A stretch of 64,000 nt of DNA from Paenibacillus sp. (GCA_023663345.1 JAMPHR010000003.1:134786-198785); one strand, 5' to 3'. Positions 52,347 through 60,906 are shown, counted from the stretch's first letter. Notes: generated by a model from the letters alone, not told the origin. Program-made: numbers and translations.

Positions 52347-53552
52347 TCAGTTGACAACGTGGTGTCCGGCATCGGTGAGAGCTTTCTTGAGCTGGAGTAT
52401 GTGCTCGTGATTGCGGGTCTCCACCTCGATGCGCAGGATACAGCCGTTGATCGATGTCGAGTCGGAGTTGCGCTCGTGGGTCACCGAGATGATGTTGGCA
52501 CCGTTCTCGCCGAGGATACTGCATATACCCGAGAGCTGGCCGGGCTTGTCGCCCACATCAAGCTTGAGGGTAAAGTTGCGTCCGCTCTTTACCAGACCGC
52601 GGGTGATGACGCGGTTGAGGATGGTGACATCGATGTTACCTCCCGAAACGACACACACTGTCTTCTTTCCCTTGATGGGCACTTTGTCGAACATTGCGGC
52701 GGCCACCGATACGGCACCTGCACCCTCGGCCACGAGTTTCTGTTGCTCGATCAGGGCGAGTATGGCGGCTGCGATCTCGTCCTCGCTCACGGTCACGATC
52801 TCATCGACATATTTCTCGCAGAACTCGAATGTGTTGACTCCGGGCTCCTTCACGGCTATGCCGTCGGCAATGGTGGATACCGAGTTGAGATGCTCGCGCT
52901 TGCCGTCCTTGACCGAACGGTACATCGAGGCTGCTCCTTCGGCCTGCACGCCGTAGACTTTCACGTCGGGTTTGAGTTGCTTGAGTGTGAACGCTATGCC
53001 GGCAATGAGGCCTCCGCCACCCACGGGCACGATCACAGCCTCCACGTCGGGCATCTCCTCGAGAATCTCGAGAGCTATGGTGCCCTGTCCGGCTATCACC
53101 TTGAGGTCGTCAAACGGGTGAATGAGCGTGTATCCCTCCTTCTGCTGCAGTTCGAGGGCTTTCTGATAGGCGTCGTCATATACGCCCGGCACCAGGCACA
53201 CTTCGGCGCCGAGCCTCTTGGTGGCCTCGATCTTGGAGATCGGCGCACCGGCGGGGAGACATATCAGCGACTTGATGCCGTTGTGGGTGGCGGCGAGCGC
53301 CACGCCCTGGGCATGGTTGCCTGCCGAGCAGGCTATCACACCCTTGGCACGTTCCTCGGGGGTGAGTTGGGATATTTTATAGTATGCGCCACGAAGCTTG
53401 AAGGCACCTGTATGTTGCAGATTTTCAGGCTTCAGGTACACCTGTGATTCGGGATTGAGGCGTGTCACACCGATGAGGCGGGGATGACGGGCTACGTCGC
53501 GCAGCACCTGGGCGGCGCGGTAAACTTCAGAGATTTCAAGCTGTTCGGCCAT
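52347..53552 (-). CDS. ilvA: Threonine ammonia-lyase
   Basis: This 401-residue PLP enzyme deaminates threonine to 2-oxobutanoate, the entry to isoleucine synthesis. The cofactor lysine lies in TGAFKLRGAYYKI, the ACSAGNHAQGVALAAT block binds substrate, and GGGGLIAGIA forms the phosphate loop. A single C-terminal ACT-like domain (about 322-401) probably senses an amino acid. Length and single ACT domain match the TIGR01127-type ammonia-lyase more than the long biosynthetic IlvA with two regulatory domains, so it may be catabolic. Confidence 0.92.
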   Translation of the reverse strand: MAEQLEISEVYRAAQVLRDVARHPRLIGVTRLNPESQVYLKPENLQHTGAFKLRGAYYKISQLTPEERAKGVIACSAGNHAQGVALAATHNGIKSLICLPAGAPISKIEATKRLGAEVCLVPGVYDDAYQKALELQQKEGYTLIHPFDDLKVIAGQGTIALEILEEMPDVEAVIVPVGGGGLIAGIAFTLKQLKPDVKVYGVQAEGAASMYRSVKDGKREHLNSVSTIADGIAVKEPGVNTFEFCEKYVDEIVTVSEDEIAAAILALIEQQKLVAEGAGAVSVAAAMFDKVPIKGKKTVCVVSGGNIDVTILNRVITRGLVKSGRNFTLKLDVGDKPGQLSGICSILGENGANIISVTHERNSDSTSINGCILRIEVETRNHEHILQLKKALTDAGHHVVN

Positions 53553-53573
53553 GGTATATTAGTTATTGTCTCG

Positions 53574-53605
53574 CAAAAGTAAAAATTCCCCACCGAATAT
53601 GCAAA
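53574..53605 (-). promoter_or_regulatory. Promoter of ilvA
   Basis: On the minus strand TTTG (53605-53602) and TACTTTTG (53581-53574) are spaced exactly 20 bases apart. The ATG of ilvA is 21 bases beyond the -7 box. Confidence 0.85.
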
Positions 53606-53669
53606 ATAAAATTTTAGTCGCCATAGGATGTAGACATTATAGGGTGTGCTCGCATGTGGTATAGTAGGT

Positions 53670-56507
53670 TTACAGTTCTCCGTCGATTGATGAATTTGCC
53701 TTATATTTTAGGTATCGATGAAAATACTCTCTTGTCATCATATTATTGCAACCTGTTTTATCAGCTTTATAATTGGTGCATCCGAGTATCGGCTCAATCT
53801 TGCCTTCCTTGACAATTAGATATCCATCCTTGCACTGCTCGCATTTCATTATAGGAAGACCGTTACCATTAAGGTTATTGGTCATGAAATCACATATTTC
53901 GGGTTCGTTAGTGCATATCCATAGTTTCAGTCCGTAAGCTTTCTTGTATCGTAATTGTAAGGGGTAGCCACATATCGGGCATCGTTTTAGTTCAGATCTG
54001 TATTCTTGTACATCATCTAATTTGCCACGAAGAGTTACGGATGGATAGTCGTGGACTAATTCTCTGACAAACGTAGAGGGGCGTTGTTGCGGAGTGACGA
54101 TGTAGACTCTGTTTTTTGTACGGGTAAGTGCTACATAGAATAATCTGCGTTCTTCTGCATAGTCTATGGTATTATCAGTGTTGATTACGTATTTCAGTAT
54201 GGGGTCGTCTTGAATTTTTGAAGGGAATCCATATATTGCATCAATAGCGTTAATGATAATCACGTTATCGTAACCAAGGCCTTTGGCTCTATGTACAGTC
54301 ATGAATTCAAGCTCTATTTCAGCGAATGTTTTAGAAGAGACATTTCCAGTTTTTTCCCAATAAATGAAATCAGCCGATTTGGTAAGATTATATCCATCAA
54401 AACCATATCTGCCAAGTAATAATATCGAGGATTCCGGATTCTCGCTCAAAATTTCTTTTATTATGGATTCAACAGTTTCTCCCACAAGGAAGAACCTGCC
54501 TCCTTTACCTTTATATTTATCACGGTCTACTTCCTCGGTATATGTCTGAATTATTATAGGATTTTGTATTGTCTTGTTCGAGACCAATGCTTTCTTGATT
54601 TGAGATACATTCTTCTGTATGAATCCACCGGCAATATCAATTATTTCCTGTGCGTTTCGGTAAGTTTTTGATATTCTTAGTTCAATACCGTAACCCAAGG
54701 ATTCAGTAAATTTAGTGAAAAGAGTGATGTCCGAACCTGCATAGGCATATATGGATTGCCAGTCATCTCCAACGGCGATGATTTTGGCATCACATATCCG
54801 ACTGAGTTCTTTAGTCAAGTTAAAGCGTTGTCGCGATATGTCCTGGTACTCATCTACTATGATGTACTTAAAATCAAGTTTTCTGCCTTTTATTTTTTCT
54901 TCTCTCAGAATTCTGGCAGAATCATTTATCATATCCTCGAAATCTATGGCATTCTTTTCCTTTAACCGTTTAGTGTATTCGTAGTAACATTGTTCACAAA
55001 TGATGAAAAACAGTTTGGTACGTTCGTTGTTAGAATTTGATTTAAACCGTATCAAGTCATCAATTGTGTAATCATTAGTCTTGAAATTCTGGATAAATGT
55101 ACATAGTAATTTAACAAGCCTGCTTATGTATTTATTCTCCTCAGTGCTTACGATCTTGTCAAATACCTCTCTTGCTGAACGTCGATGTAGTTCAAATCCA
55201 TGTTTTATGAGTTCCTCTTCGAGATGAATCAGAAGGTCTCGTCCATCATTATAGGAAGAAAAGGTATATATAAGATCGGTGCCATGCTTACGATGAAGAG
55301 ACACTTTATCGTTGACAGCTTTCTTATATCTGATTAGTTCCTCTTCAGTATATCTATTGTTTTTTCCGTCCTGGGTTATTCCGAAATGTTCGATATATGC
55401 TATTTTGTCTCCTTGGATGATAGTAAAATCAGGAGTATATGGTTTATGGGATCGTAAGATGTTATAGGGATATTGTTTTTCGTATGAATAATCAATGTTA
55501 TTCATATATAGAAAGTTAGCGATACGTACCTCTTGGGCAGATCGTAATGTCTCATGTGAGATTGATATACATTTACGTGTTCTGATGTCAATGATTTCTT
55601 CGGTGTATTCTGTCATGTTACCACGTAAAGTGGAAAAATCGGCTTTCGATATGTAGTTGAAGAAATCTTTCAAGTTGTCACCCTCGTATGGTGCATCGAA
55701 ATAACTTCCGAAAAATAGTATAAGTTTTTCTACGAGTTCAGGATTTTCAAGGATATTCTTTTTCAAGTAATTGTTAATCACATTATACATGAATCCTTGA
55801 TCTACGATTGTCTGTCGCTCTTCTTCCTGTCTACGTAAAATAGCATAGCCTGTCTTATGAAATGTTGTTATTGGACAGTCTATCTTAAGCGATTTGTTGA
55901 TTTTATCGCGTAATTCGCCAACCGCTTTATTAGTAAAAGATATTACCAATATCTGATCGGGGCTTATTCCTTTTCTTTCAATCAGATATTTTACTTTGGC
56001 GGCCATGGTTGTCGTTTTGCCGGCGCCGGCACCAGCAATTACCAATGTATAATCTTCATCGGATAATACTACTTTGCGTTGTTCCTCATCAAGATTTATA
56101 TTGGGGTCAACGTTCTTTAAAATATTATCCAGATATTTTTTCTCGTAATACAGATGCTGTGTTATATATTCCTCATTATGTGATTGTATTGCGGATGAAT
56201 CATTGCCATTGGTCAGTTCGGCAAGCAGATCCATGAAATCGTTTACTCTGTCGATGCTTATATTGTTGGTCTTGCAAAAGTAATTAAGGGTTCCGGTGTT
56301 TTTGAGTGTTGTAAATTGATTGTAAAGATTCGAATAATTTTCAGCAAAATTCCGGAAATCGCTACGGGCGATATATTTATCTTGAGATAATAGGTCATTG
56401 ATATCCTTTTCGAAGGATAGAAGTTCCTCATTAGTCTGGGATGTCGCTGCAGATTGCTGATTATCTCTCCCTGTTATTCGCCTAAAAATTTTACCGAATA
56501 TTGACAT
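53670..56507 (-). CDS. UvrD/Rep-type helicase with nuclease-like insert and C-terminal zinc fingers
   Basis: This 945-residue SF1 helicase starts at the ATG at 56507 (MSIFGKIFRRITGR). It has Walker A GAGAGKT (about 159-165), motif Ia SFTNKAVGEL, motif II VDEYQDIS, motif III GDDWQSIYAYAGSD, motif IV TYRNAQEI, motif V VHRAKGLGYDNV and motif VI LFYVALTRTK. An insert at about 318-440 carries E326, PDF with D360 and an E373-containing YIEHFG, like a PD-(D/E)XK core with an altered last residue. Two Cys-rich C-terminal blocks (CPICGYPL, CEQCKDGYLI) resemble topoisomerase zinc ribbons. The gene is much richer in AT than its neighbours, suggesting transfer. Confidence 0.9.
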   Translation of the reverse strand: MSIFGKIFRRITGRDNQQSAATSQTNEELLSFEKDINDLLSQDKYIARSDFRNFAENYSNLYNQFTTLKNTGTLNYFCKTNNISIDRVNDFMDLLAELTNGNDSSAIQSHNEEYITQHLYYEKKYLDNILKNVDPNINLDEEQRKVVLSDEDYTLVIAGAGAGKTTTMAAKVKYLIERKGISPDQILVISFTNKAVGELRDKINKSLKIDCPITTFHKTGYAILRRQEEERQTIVDQGFMYNVINNYLKKNILENPELVEKLILFFGSYFDAPYEGDNLKDFFNYISKADFSTLRGNMTEYTEEIIDIRTRKCISISHETLRSAQEVRIANFLYMNNIDYSYEKQYPYNILRSHKPYTPDFTIIQGDKIAYIEHFGITQDGKNNRYTEEELIRYKKAVNDKVSLHRKHGTDLIYTFSSYNDGRDLLIHLEEELIKHGFELHRRSAREVFDKIVSTEENKYISRLVKLLCTFIQNFKTNDYTIDDLIRFKSNSNNERTKLFFIICEQCYYEYTKRLKEKNAIDFEDMINDSARILREEKIKGRKLDFKYIIVDEYQDISRQRFNLTKELSRICDAKIIAVGDDWQSIYAYAGSDITLFTKFTESLGYGIELRISKTYRNAQEIIDIAGGFIQKNVSQIKKALVSNKTIQNPIIIQTYTEEVDRDKYKGKGGRFFLVGETVESIIKEILSENPESSILLLGRYGFDGYNLTKSADFIYWEKTGNVSSKTFAEIELEFMTVHRAKGLGYDNVIIINAIDAIYGFPSKIQDDPILKYVINTDNTIDYAEERRLFYVALTRTKNRVYIVTPQQRPSTFVRELVHDYPSVTLRGKLDDVQEYRSELKRCPICGYPLQLRYKKAYGLKLWICTNEPEICDFMTNNLNGNGLPIMKCEQCKDGYLIVKEGKIEPILGCTNYKADKTGCNNMMTREYFHRYLKYKANSSIDGEL

Positions 56508-56747
56508 CTTGATTTTTTGAAATGTTATAGTGAAGGTATGATTACCTATCTCCAATAAAATAATGATTAAGAATTATTCATGCTTATGGCCTCCTGGGTT
56601 CTATTGCAATCAGCCATAAAAAATGAGAGGCAGTATCAGTGTGATGCATGGTGCATAAAAGCAAAAGTTCCGCCAAGGTTCGCATTGAAAAGAGGCGTGG
56701 CGGAAATTATTATTGCAAAAATAGCACGATAAGAGCATATATGCAAA
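56508..56747 (-). promoter_or_regulatory. Helicase promoter and long structured leader
   Basis: On the minus strand TTTG (56747-56744) and TATTTTTG (56723-56716) are spaced exactly 20 bases apart. Transcription would start near 56709 and give a leader of about 200 bases. The leader starts with a hairpin, TTCCGCCA/TGGCGGAA (56705-56698 with 56675-56668), followed by a T-rich stretch CTTTTGCTTTTATG. This resembles an attenuator or a small-RNA terminator ahead of the helicase. Confidence 0.6.
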
Positions 56748-56822
56748 TGAATTGCAAAATTAATTTCCTTGATCTTGTTTGATTTAAGGTGCCTTTGTGG
56801 ATGTTATTATATATAAAATATA

Positions 56823-56875
56823 GGCGGGGTGTTGCTTCATATATCAGTTGTGGTATCTGTCGCAACATCCCCGCC
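56823..56875 (-). terminator. Terminator of trxA
   Basis: GGCGGGG-GTTGC (56823-56835) pairs with GCAACATCCCCGCC (56862-56875) with one bulge, 20 bases past the trxA stop. On the minus strand a TATATTTTATAT stretch follows. Confidence 0.78.
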
Positions 56876-56894
56876 AAGTACGATAGGTGCGGGG

Positions 56895-57203
56895 CTATTT
56901 GCCGGGTTGCATTTGGGTGCGGAGCTTGTCCTCGAGGACTTCGAGCTGCTGGAGCCCTGATGCACGCCACTGGGGCATACCGTTCTTAAAGATAATCAGG
57001 GTTGGGACGCTACGGATCTGGTACTCGGCCGAGAGGTCGGGGTTGCGGTCCACGTCGATCTTTACGATCGAGGCGTCGTCGCCTATTTTCTGCTTGAGTT
57101 GCTCGAGGATGGGACCCTGCATCTTGCACGGGCCACACCAGGTGGCGAAGAAGTCCACAAGGGTGGGCTTGTCGCTCTTGATAAGGTCGGTAAATTCGCT
57201 CAT
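56895..57203 (-). CDS. trxA: Thioredoxin
   Basis: This 102-residue cytoplasmic thioredoxin has the active site ATWCGPCKMQGP (CxxC at about 26-29), the cis-proline in IRSVPTLIIFKNG and the DVDRNPDLSAEYQ segment. No signal peptide is present. It reduces disulfides in ribonucleotide reductase, peroxiredoxins and similar partners. It is a single-gene unit between the helicase and DJ-1 genes; its base composition matches the core genome again. Confidence 0.95.
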   Translation of the reverse strand: MSEFTDLIKSDKPTLVDFFATWCGPCKMQGPILEQLKQKIGDDASIVKIDVDRNPDLSAEYQIRSVPTLIIFKNGMPQWRASGLQQLEVLEDKLRTQMQPGK

Positions 57204-57302
57204 AATTATATGATTAATTTAAACAGTTTCTGATATTGTTCTGTCATTGAATAACACGCCTCATGAGCGAAATGTTTACCCTCAGTGGTGGGGGGAGGTG
57301 GA

Positions 57303-57860
57303 TCAGAGGAGTATGCCTGAGGCCACGTCGGCGGCTACCTGCGGGCCTTTGAGCGCTTCCACGAGAGCGAGTGCGAAGGGCATAGCCGAAGAGGGACCGT
57401 TGGAGGTGATCACATTGCCGGCTTTCACCACGCGCTTGTCCTGAGGTGTGGCTCCGCCTTCCTTGAGTCCTGATTCGAAGCCTGGATAGCAGGTGGCCTC
57501 GAGGCCTTTGAGTATGCCGAGGGGGGCGAGGGTCACTGCCGGAGCGGCACAGATGGCGGCCACGTAGCGCCCGGCGGCGTGCTGTTTCTCAAGCAGGGTG
57601 CATAATCCGGAATGGGCGGCAAGATTGCTTGCGCCGGGCATACCTCCGGGACACACGAGCATGAGGGCGTCGGCCAGGCCTGATGCTTCCTCAAAGATTT
57701 CATCGGCCATGACGGGGATGCCGTGAGCTCCGGTGACGATGTTGGATCCGTTTACCGAGATGGTGGCTACATCCACTCCCGCACGGCGCAGGATATCTAC
57801 CGGGGTGAGGGCTTCGATCTCCTCGAAACCGTCGGCTAAGAATACGTATGCTTCTGACAT
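57303..57860 (-). CDS. DJ-1/PfpI family protein (YajL-like)
   Basis: This 185-residue protein has the flavodoxin-like DJ-1 fold. The nucleophile cysteine lies in YVAAICAAPAVTLAPLGIL (about residue 105), with the conserved glutamate in FLADGFEEIEALTPVDILRRA near the N-terminus. It is the YajL/ThiJ subgroup, reported to act in protein or glyoxal damage repair and oxidative stress. It lies between trxA and the divergent apbE gene. Confidence 0.9.
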   Translation of the reverse strand: MSEAYVFLADGFEEIEALTPVDILRRAGVDVATISVNGSNIVTGAHGIPVMADEIFEEASGLADALMLVCPGGMPGASNLAAHSGLCTLLEKQHAAGRYVAAICAAPAVTLAPLGILKGLEATCYPGFESGLKEGGATPQDKRVVKAGNVITSNGPSSAMPFALALVEALKGPQVAADVASGILL

Positions 57861-57913
57861 TTGGTTTAGGGGTTTATGGGTTTATGAGTTTATGGGTTTA
57901 GGGGGAATATTCA

Positions 57914-57951
57914 CAAATGTACGCATCATTCGTGAGTTTTCACTAATTTTG
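57914..57951. promoter_or_regulatory. Divergent -7 boxes of the DJ-1 and apbE genes
   Basis: The minus strand has TACATTTG (57921-57914), 53 bases before the DJ-1 start. The plus strand has TAATTTTG (57944-57951), 31 bases before the apbE start. Neither has a clear -33 TTG at 20 bases. Confidence 0.5.
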
Positions 57952-57982
57952 CATTGATAAAATCACTTAATATTAATGTGTC

Positions 57983-58990
57983 ATGCTTATAAAACGTTTC
58001 CGGGCCATTCATGTTGCAGCCGTGATGTCGATATTGTCGCTGATGCTCACTCTCGGCGGGTGTAATGTCGAGTCGGGCTACCGGTCGGCCGAGGGGGGTG
58101 TGTGGGGCACCACCTATCATATAACATATCGTTCGGACCGCGATATGCACGATTCCATAATCATGGTGATGAAGCAGGTGGAGAGATCTCTGAGCCCGTT
58201 CTCGGATTCCTCGCTCATAGCCGCTGTGAACCGTGGCGAGCGCGTGAAGGCCGATACGTTGCTCGCACGCATATTTGCCGAGTCGCAACGTGTAAACCGC
58301 GAGAGTGGTGGGGCGTTTGATCCCACAGTGGCTCCGCTGGTCAACCTGTGGGGCTTCGGATACCGCGACACCGGTATCGAGCCCACCCGCGAGGCTATCG
58401 ACTCGATGCTCGCGCTTGTGGGGATAGCCGATTGCCGTATCGATGCCGATGGATATGTGGTGAAGAAGCATCCGGGGACTGAGTTCAATTTCTCGGCTAT
58501 TACCAAGGGGTATGGCTGTGACCTGGTGGGTGACATGCTCAGGCGCAACGGCTGTGAGGATTATATGGTGGAGATAGGGGGCGAGATCGCCCTCGCCGGG
58601 GAGTCGCCACGCGGAGGCGACTGGCGCATCATGATTGATGCTCCGATAGATTGCGACACAGCCATTGTACACCAGAAAATGGCGGTGGTGGCTCTCACAG
58701 GCCGGGGGGTGGCTACATCGGGCAACTACCGCAATTTCCGCGAGACCCGCGACGGAGGACGCTCGTGGCACACAATAAGTCCTGTGGACGGGCGTCCGGC
58801 CGAGACCGATCTGCTCTCGGTGACAGTGATAGCCGGATCCTGTATGCTTGCCGATGCCTATGCCACGGCAAGCATGGCGCGGAGTGCGGCCGATGCCCTC
58901 GGGATGCTCGACAGCCTGAGCGGAGTGGAAGGGTTGCTCGTGACACGCGACACGATGTTTGTAACGTCGGGATTTCCGGAAATACAGTAG
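57983..58990 (+). CDS. apbE: FAD:protein FMN transferase (ApbE), lipoprotein
   Basis: This 335-residue enzyme attaches FMN to a threonine or serine of target proteins such as RnfG and NqrB/C. A lipobox is visible (LTLGGC). The ApbE fold is shown by GTTYHITYRSD, GGAFDPTVAPLVNLWGFG, the ITKGYGCDLVGDML segment and SPVDGRPAETDLLSVTV. Mg/FAD-binding residues lie in the last two segments. It is probably anchored in the periplasm and serves flavinylated electron-transport subunits. The Rnf subunits that need it are not in this window. Confidence 0.93.
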   Translation: MLIKRFRAIHVAAVMSILSLMLTLGGCNVESGYRSAEGGVWGTTYHITYRSDRDMHDSIIMVMKQVERSLSPFSDSSLIAAVNRGERVKADTLLARIFAESQRVNRESGGAFDPTVAPLVNLWGFGYRDTGIEPTREAIDSMLALVGIADCRIDADGYVVKKHPGTEFNFSAITKGYGCDLVGDMLRRNGCEDYMVEIGGEIALAGESPRGGDWRIMIDAPIDCDTAIVHQKMAVVALTGRGVATSGNYRNFRETRDGGRSWHTISPVDGRPAETDLLSVTVIAGSCMLADAYATASMARSAADALGMLDSLSGVEGLLVTRDTMFVTSGFPEIQ

Positions 58991-59030
58991 TATAAACTGT
59001 TCTAAAAGTCGTGTGTATTGGGTGGAATAT

Positions 59031-59081
59031 GTTTTATAACATAGTTTTATAGCGATGTTATAAAACTTTTATGTACCTTTG
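59031..59081 (+). promoter_or_regulatory. Operator-like palindrome plus -7 box of a short transcription unit
   Basis: GTTTTATAACAT (59031-59042) and ATGTTATAAAAC (59055-59066) form a perfect 12-base inverted repeat with a 12-base spacer. The spacer itself contains another GTTTTATA (59044-59051), so there are three copies of the half-site in 36 bases. Eight bases downstream is TACCTTTG (59074-59081), a full -7 match. No TTG lies at -33; the palindrome covers that position, suggesting an activator or repressor site. Confidence 0.65.
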
Positions 59082-59133
59082 TGCGTTCTATTATTGAATC
59101 ACATAAGTAATTAACCCATTAAAAATTGAGCTT

Positions 59134-59274
59134 ATGACTGTATCATTCAGATCTTTCCGCGCCGACATGAAGAAAATCTTCCACAACGTAGCCGAATCTG
59201 ACGGCTTCCGTATCACCGGCGATTGCAGCATTCATCATTCCGACATGAAGTCGGCCACAGGTCGTGAGGCCTGA
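59134..59274 (+). CDS. Putative small protein, 46 residues
   Basis: An ATG-started frame 53 bases after the -7 box encodes 46 residues: a basic, aromatic start (MTVSFRSFRADMKKIF), then HNVAESDGFRITGDC and a His-rich IHHSDMKS end. It has no signal peptide or membrane segment. An A-rich leader precedes the ATG, as is usual for this genome. I recognise no family and it lies in a region without longer genes. It may be a real small protein or part of an RNA. Confidence 0.5.
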   Translation: MTVSFRSFRADMKKIFHNVAESDGFRITGDCSIHHSDMKSATGREA

Positions 59275-59376
59275 TCAGGGGATGCTAACCCAGGGATATT
59301 GAAGTAGCTTGTATCCCTCATCAGAAAAAAACGTTTCACTAATTATCCTTTATCGGATTAAAAAATCAACACGAAA

Positions 59377-59463
59377 ATGAAAATCAAGAACGTCTATCGC
59401 CGTGTGTGCGACGCATATCGCGAATCAGCGGCACTGATTTACCGTTATAACACCCGCATGTAG
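59377..59463 (+). CDS. Putative small peptide, 28 residues
   Basis: A second ATG frame in the same putative transcript encodes MKIKNVYRRVCDAYRESAAL followed by IYRYNTRM, a basic, probably amphipathic helix with no signal peptide. The leader ATCAACACGAAA is A-rich. Small basic amphipathic peptides of this size are often toxins or regulators, but that is only a possibility. No antitoxin or neighbour supports it directly. Confidence 0.4.
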   Translation: MKIKNVYRRVCDAYRESAALIYRYNTRM

Positions 59464-59551
59464 GTCAAAGTTGTAGCGAAGGCATGAAAGGCAACGATTG
59501 CCCGCGTGCAAAGTAATAACAGTGTGTAAAACGCACTTAAAGAATTAACAG

Positions 59552-59579
59552 AATCGTGTGGACCTACACGATTTTTTTA
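59552..59579 (+). terminator. Intrinsic terminator of the short unit
   Basis: AATCGTGT (59552-59559) pairs with ACACGATT (59566-59573) around a 6-base loop and is followed by a run of T. It closes the unit that begins at about 59088, giving a transcript of about 490 bases. Confidence 0.88.
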
Positions 59580-59602
59580 TGCCCCTGTGTGACGGCCGGC
59601 GA

Positions 59603-60208
59603 TCAGCGCGACGGCTTGGAACCCAGGGGCTTGTTGCGTTTTTTGCTGCTCTGGCGCTGGAGGGCACGCCGGTCCTTGCGCGACAGTGAGAGTGGTTTCT
59701 GCCGGGGTATTAAATTAAGAATCTCGTAGGTGGGCACGGTCTCGTAGAAGAGTTCCACGCGAGGAGTGCCGGGGGCGGGATTGTCATTGGCGGGTGCGCC
59801 GAGGGTTGGTGTGTCGGGCTCGGAGGCCGATGGGACGGCTTCGGGAAATGTTTCTTCGGGGAGTGCGGGTTCGGTGGGTGTGGCGGTCTCCGCTCCGGCA
59901 CGACGCAGGCGGGCACGTTCGCGGGCCTTGCAGGAACGGGATATGGCCATGTCGATCTCGTGACGCAGAAAAGCGAACGCTGTTCTCTCCGATACCGGAA
60001 GCGTTTCGCCTGCCAGATAGTCGCCCGCCAGGTAACGGTCAAGTACGGTGAGCATACGGGTGGCGTTGGCCGAGCCGGTGCCGTACACGCGGTTGATGCG
60101 GTCGGTGAAACGGAGATAGGCTTTGCGTGAGATGGGGAGCGCGGAGGCTGATTTTGCTGACTTGGCGTTGGCTCTCTTTGTGGCCGGTTGGCGAGATGTG
60201 GTGTTCAT
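59603..60208 (-). CDS. Hypothetical basic, largely disordered protein
   Basis: This 201-residue protein has a basic, low-complexity N-terminus (KRANAKSAKSASAL), one helical segment (about 28-100: AYLRFTDRINRVYGTGSA), a Pro/Ala/Glu-rich linker (about 105-150) and a basic tail rich in Lys, Arg and Ser. No signal peptide is visible. It may bind nucleic acid or ribosomes. I recognise no family. A CAAAGTTA (minus TAACTTTG, 60238-60245) lies 30 bases before its start. Confidence 0.65.
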   Translation of the reverse strand: MNTTSRQPATKRANAKSAKSASALPISRKAYLRFTDRINRVYGTGSANATRMLTVLDRYLAGDYLAGETLPVSERTAFAFLRHEIDMAISRSCKARERARLRRAGAETATPTEPALPEETFPEAVPSASEPDTPTLGAPANDNPAPGTPRVELFYETVPTYEILNLIPRQKPLSLSRKDRRALQRQSSKKRNKPLGSKPSR

Positions 60209-60237
60209 GGCGGGGAAGTGTTTCTAAGTTTATGTTG

Positions 60238-60245
60238 CAAAGTTA
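60238..60245 (-). promoter_or_regulatory. -7 box of the basic-protein gene
   Basis: The minus-strand reading is TAACTTTG. A TTTG (60264-60261) lies 15 bases further upstream, closer than the usual 20. Confidence 0.55.
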
Positions 60246-60290
60246 CACATCCTCACATGCCAAAAAGGTGCGATAATGTCGCGTTGTCAC

Positions 60291-60842
60291 CTATTTAATT
60301 TTCCATACCCGCAGGGTGATGGCTCCGTCCTTGAAGGCTATGGGGCGGCATGTGAATATTGCATCGTTGAGCCATGAGTGGGAGCTGTCGGCAGGGGCTT
60401 CAAACGATGGGGTTGTCACAAAATAATATGGCTTGTTCACAAGCAGTCCACGGTTGCGCACATGTATGTTGTGGCCGTCGTCGGTGCGTATGCAATATAT
60501 GGCCTCGAGTTCAGTGCGGTTGCCGTCGGGGCTCACGGTCTGGTAATCAGCTCCGCCCGGCAGGATGGTTCCCGCTATCTGCGGCCCTGAGAATGTGCCT
60601 CCAGTGATCGGTATGGCCAAGCGTTGGCCGTGAGGAGTGGCACCGATCGTCACAGGCTCGCCGATAGTGACATCAAGGTCCATCACGAATTCAAGGCTGG
60701 GAGTGGTTACATCCACCACCGTATCGGATGTTTGGCAAGAGATTGCGACGGCGGTCTCATGGCGATTGTCACGACCATGTGCTTGGGTGCTGATGCTCAT
60801 GGTTATCAGAGCGAGATAGGGGAGTGCTTTTCCGAGTATCAT
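60291..60842 (-). CDS. Secreted DUF3237-family protein
   Basis: This 183-residue protein has a short signal peptide (about 1-22) and a DUF3237-type beta-barrel domain. Recognisable stretches are GATPHGQRLAIPITGGTFSGP, IAGTILPGGADYQTVSPDGN and HNIHVRNRGLLV (each shorter than a full domain). The family has unknown function. It lies downstream of the second SusD gene but behind a terminator with its own -7 box, so it may not be co-transcribed. Confidence 0.85.
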   Translation of the reverse strand: MILGKALPYLALITMSISTQAHGRDNRHETAVAISCQTSDTVVDVTTPSLEFVMDLDVTIGEPVTIGATPHGQRLAIPITGGTFSGPQIAGTILPGGADYQTVSPDGNRTELEAIYCIRTDDGHNIHVRNRGLLVNKPYYFVTTPSFEAPADSSHSWLNDAIFTCRPIAFKDGAITLRVWKIK

Positions 60843-60858
60843 AGTAAAGTTTTATATG

Positions 60859-60906
60859 CAAAATTAATAAAAGAATCCGGATGGCAATACACTTGTCATC
60901 CGGATT
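60859..60906 (-). terminator. Terminator of the second SusC/SusD unit, abutting the next promoter
   Basis: AATCCGGATG (60874-60883) and CATCCGGATT (60897-60906) form a perfect 10-base stem; on the minus strand it is followed by CTTTTATT. The TAATTTTG box of the DUF3237 gene (60866-60859, minus) follows directly, with a TTG (60887-60885) inside the hairpin 18 bases away. Confidence 0.8.

Noticed and set aside
56710..56970. 86-residue minus-strand frame
   Set aside because: It overlaps trxA in another frame and contains the trxA terminator and the helicase promoter boxes.
53670..57203. Helicase plus thioredoxin as a defence system
   Set aside because: The thioredoxin gene is ordinary, has its own terminator and core-like composition, and no effector or methylase accompanies the helicase.
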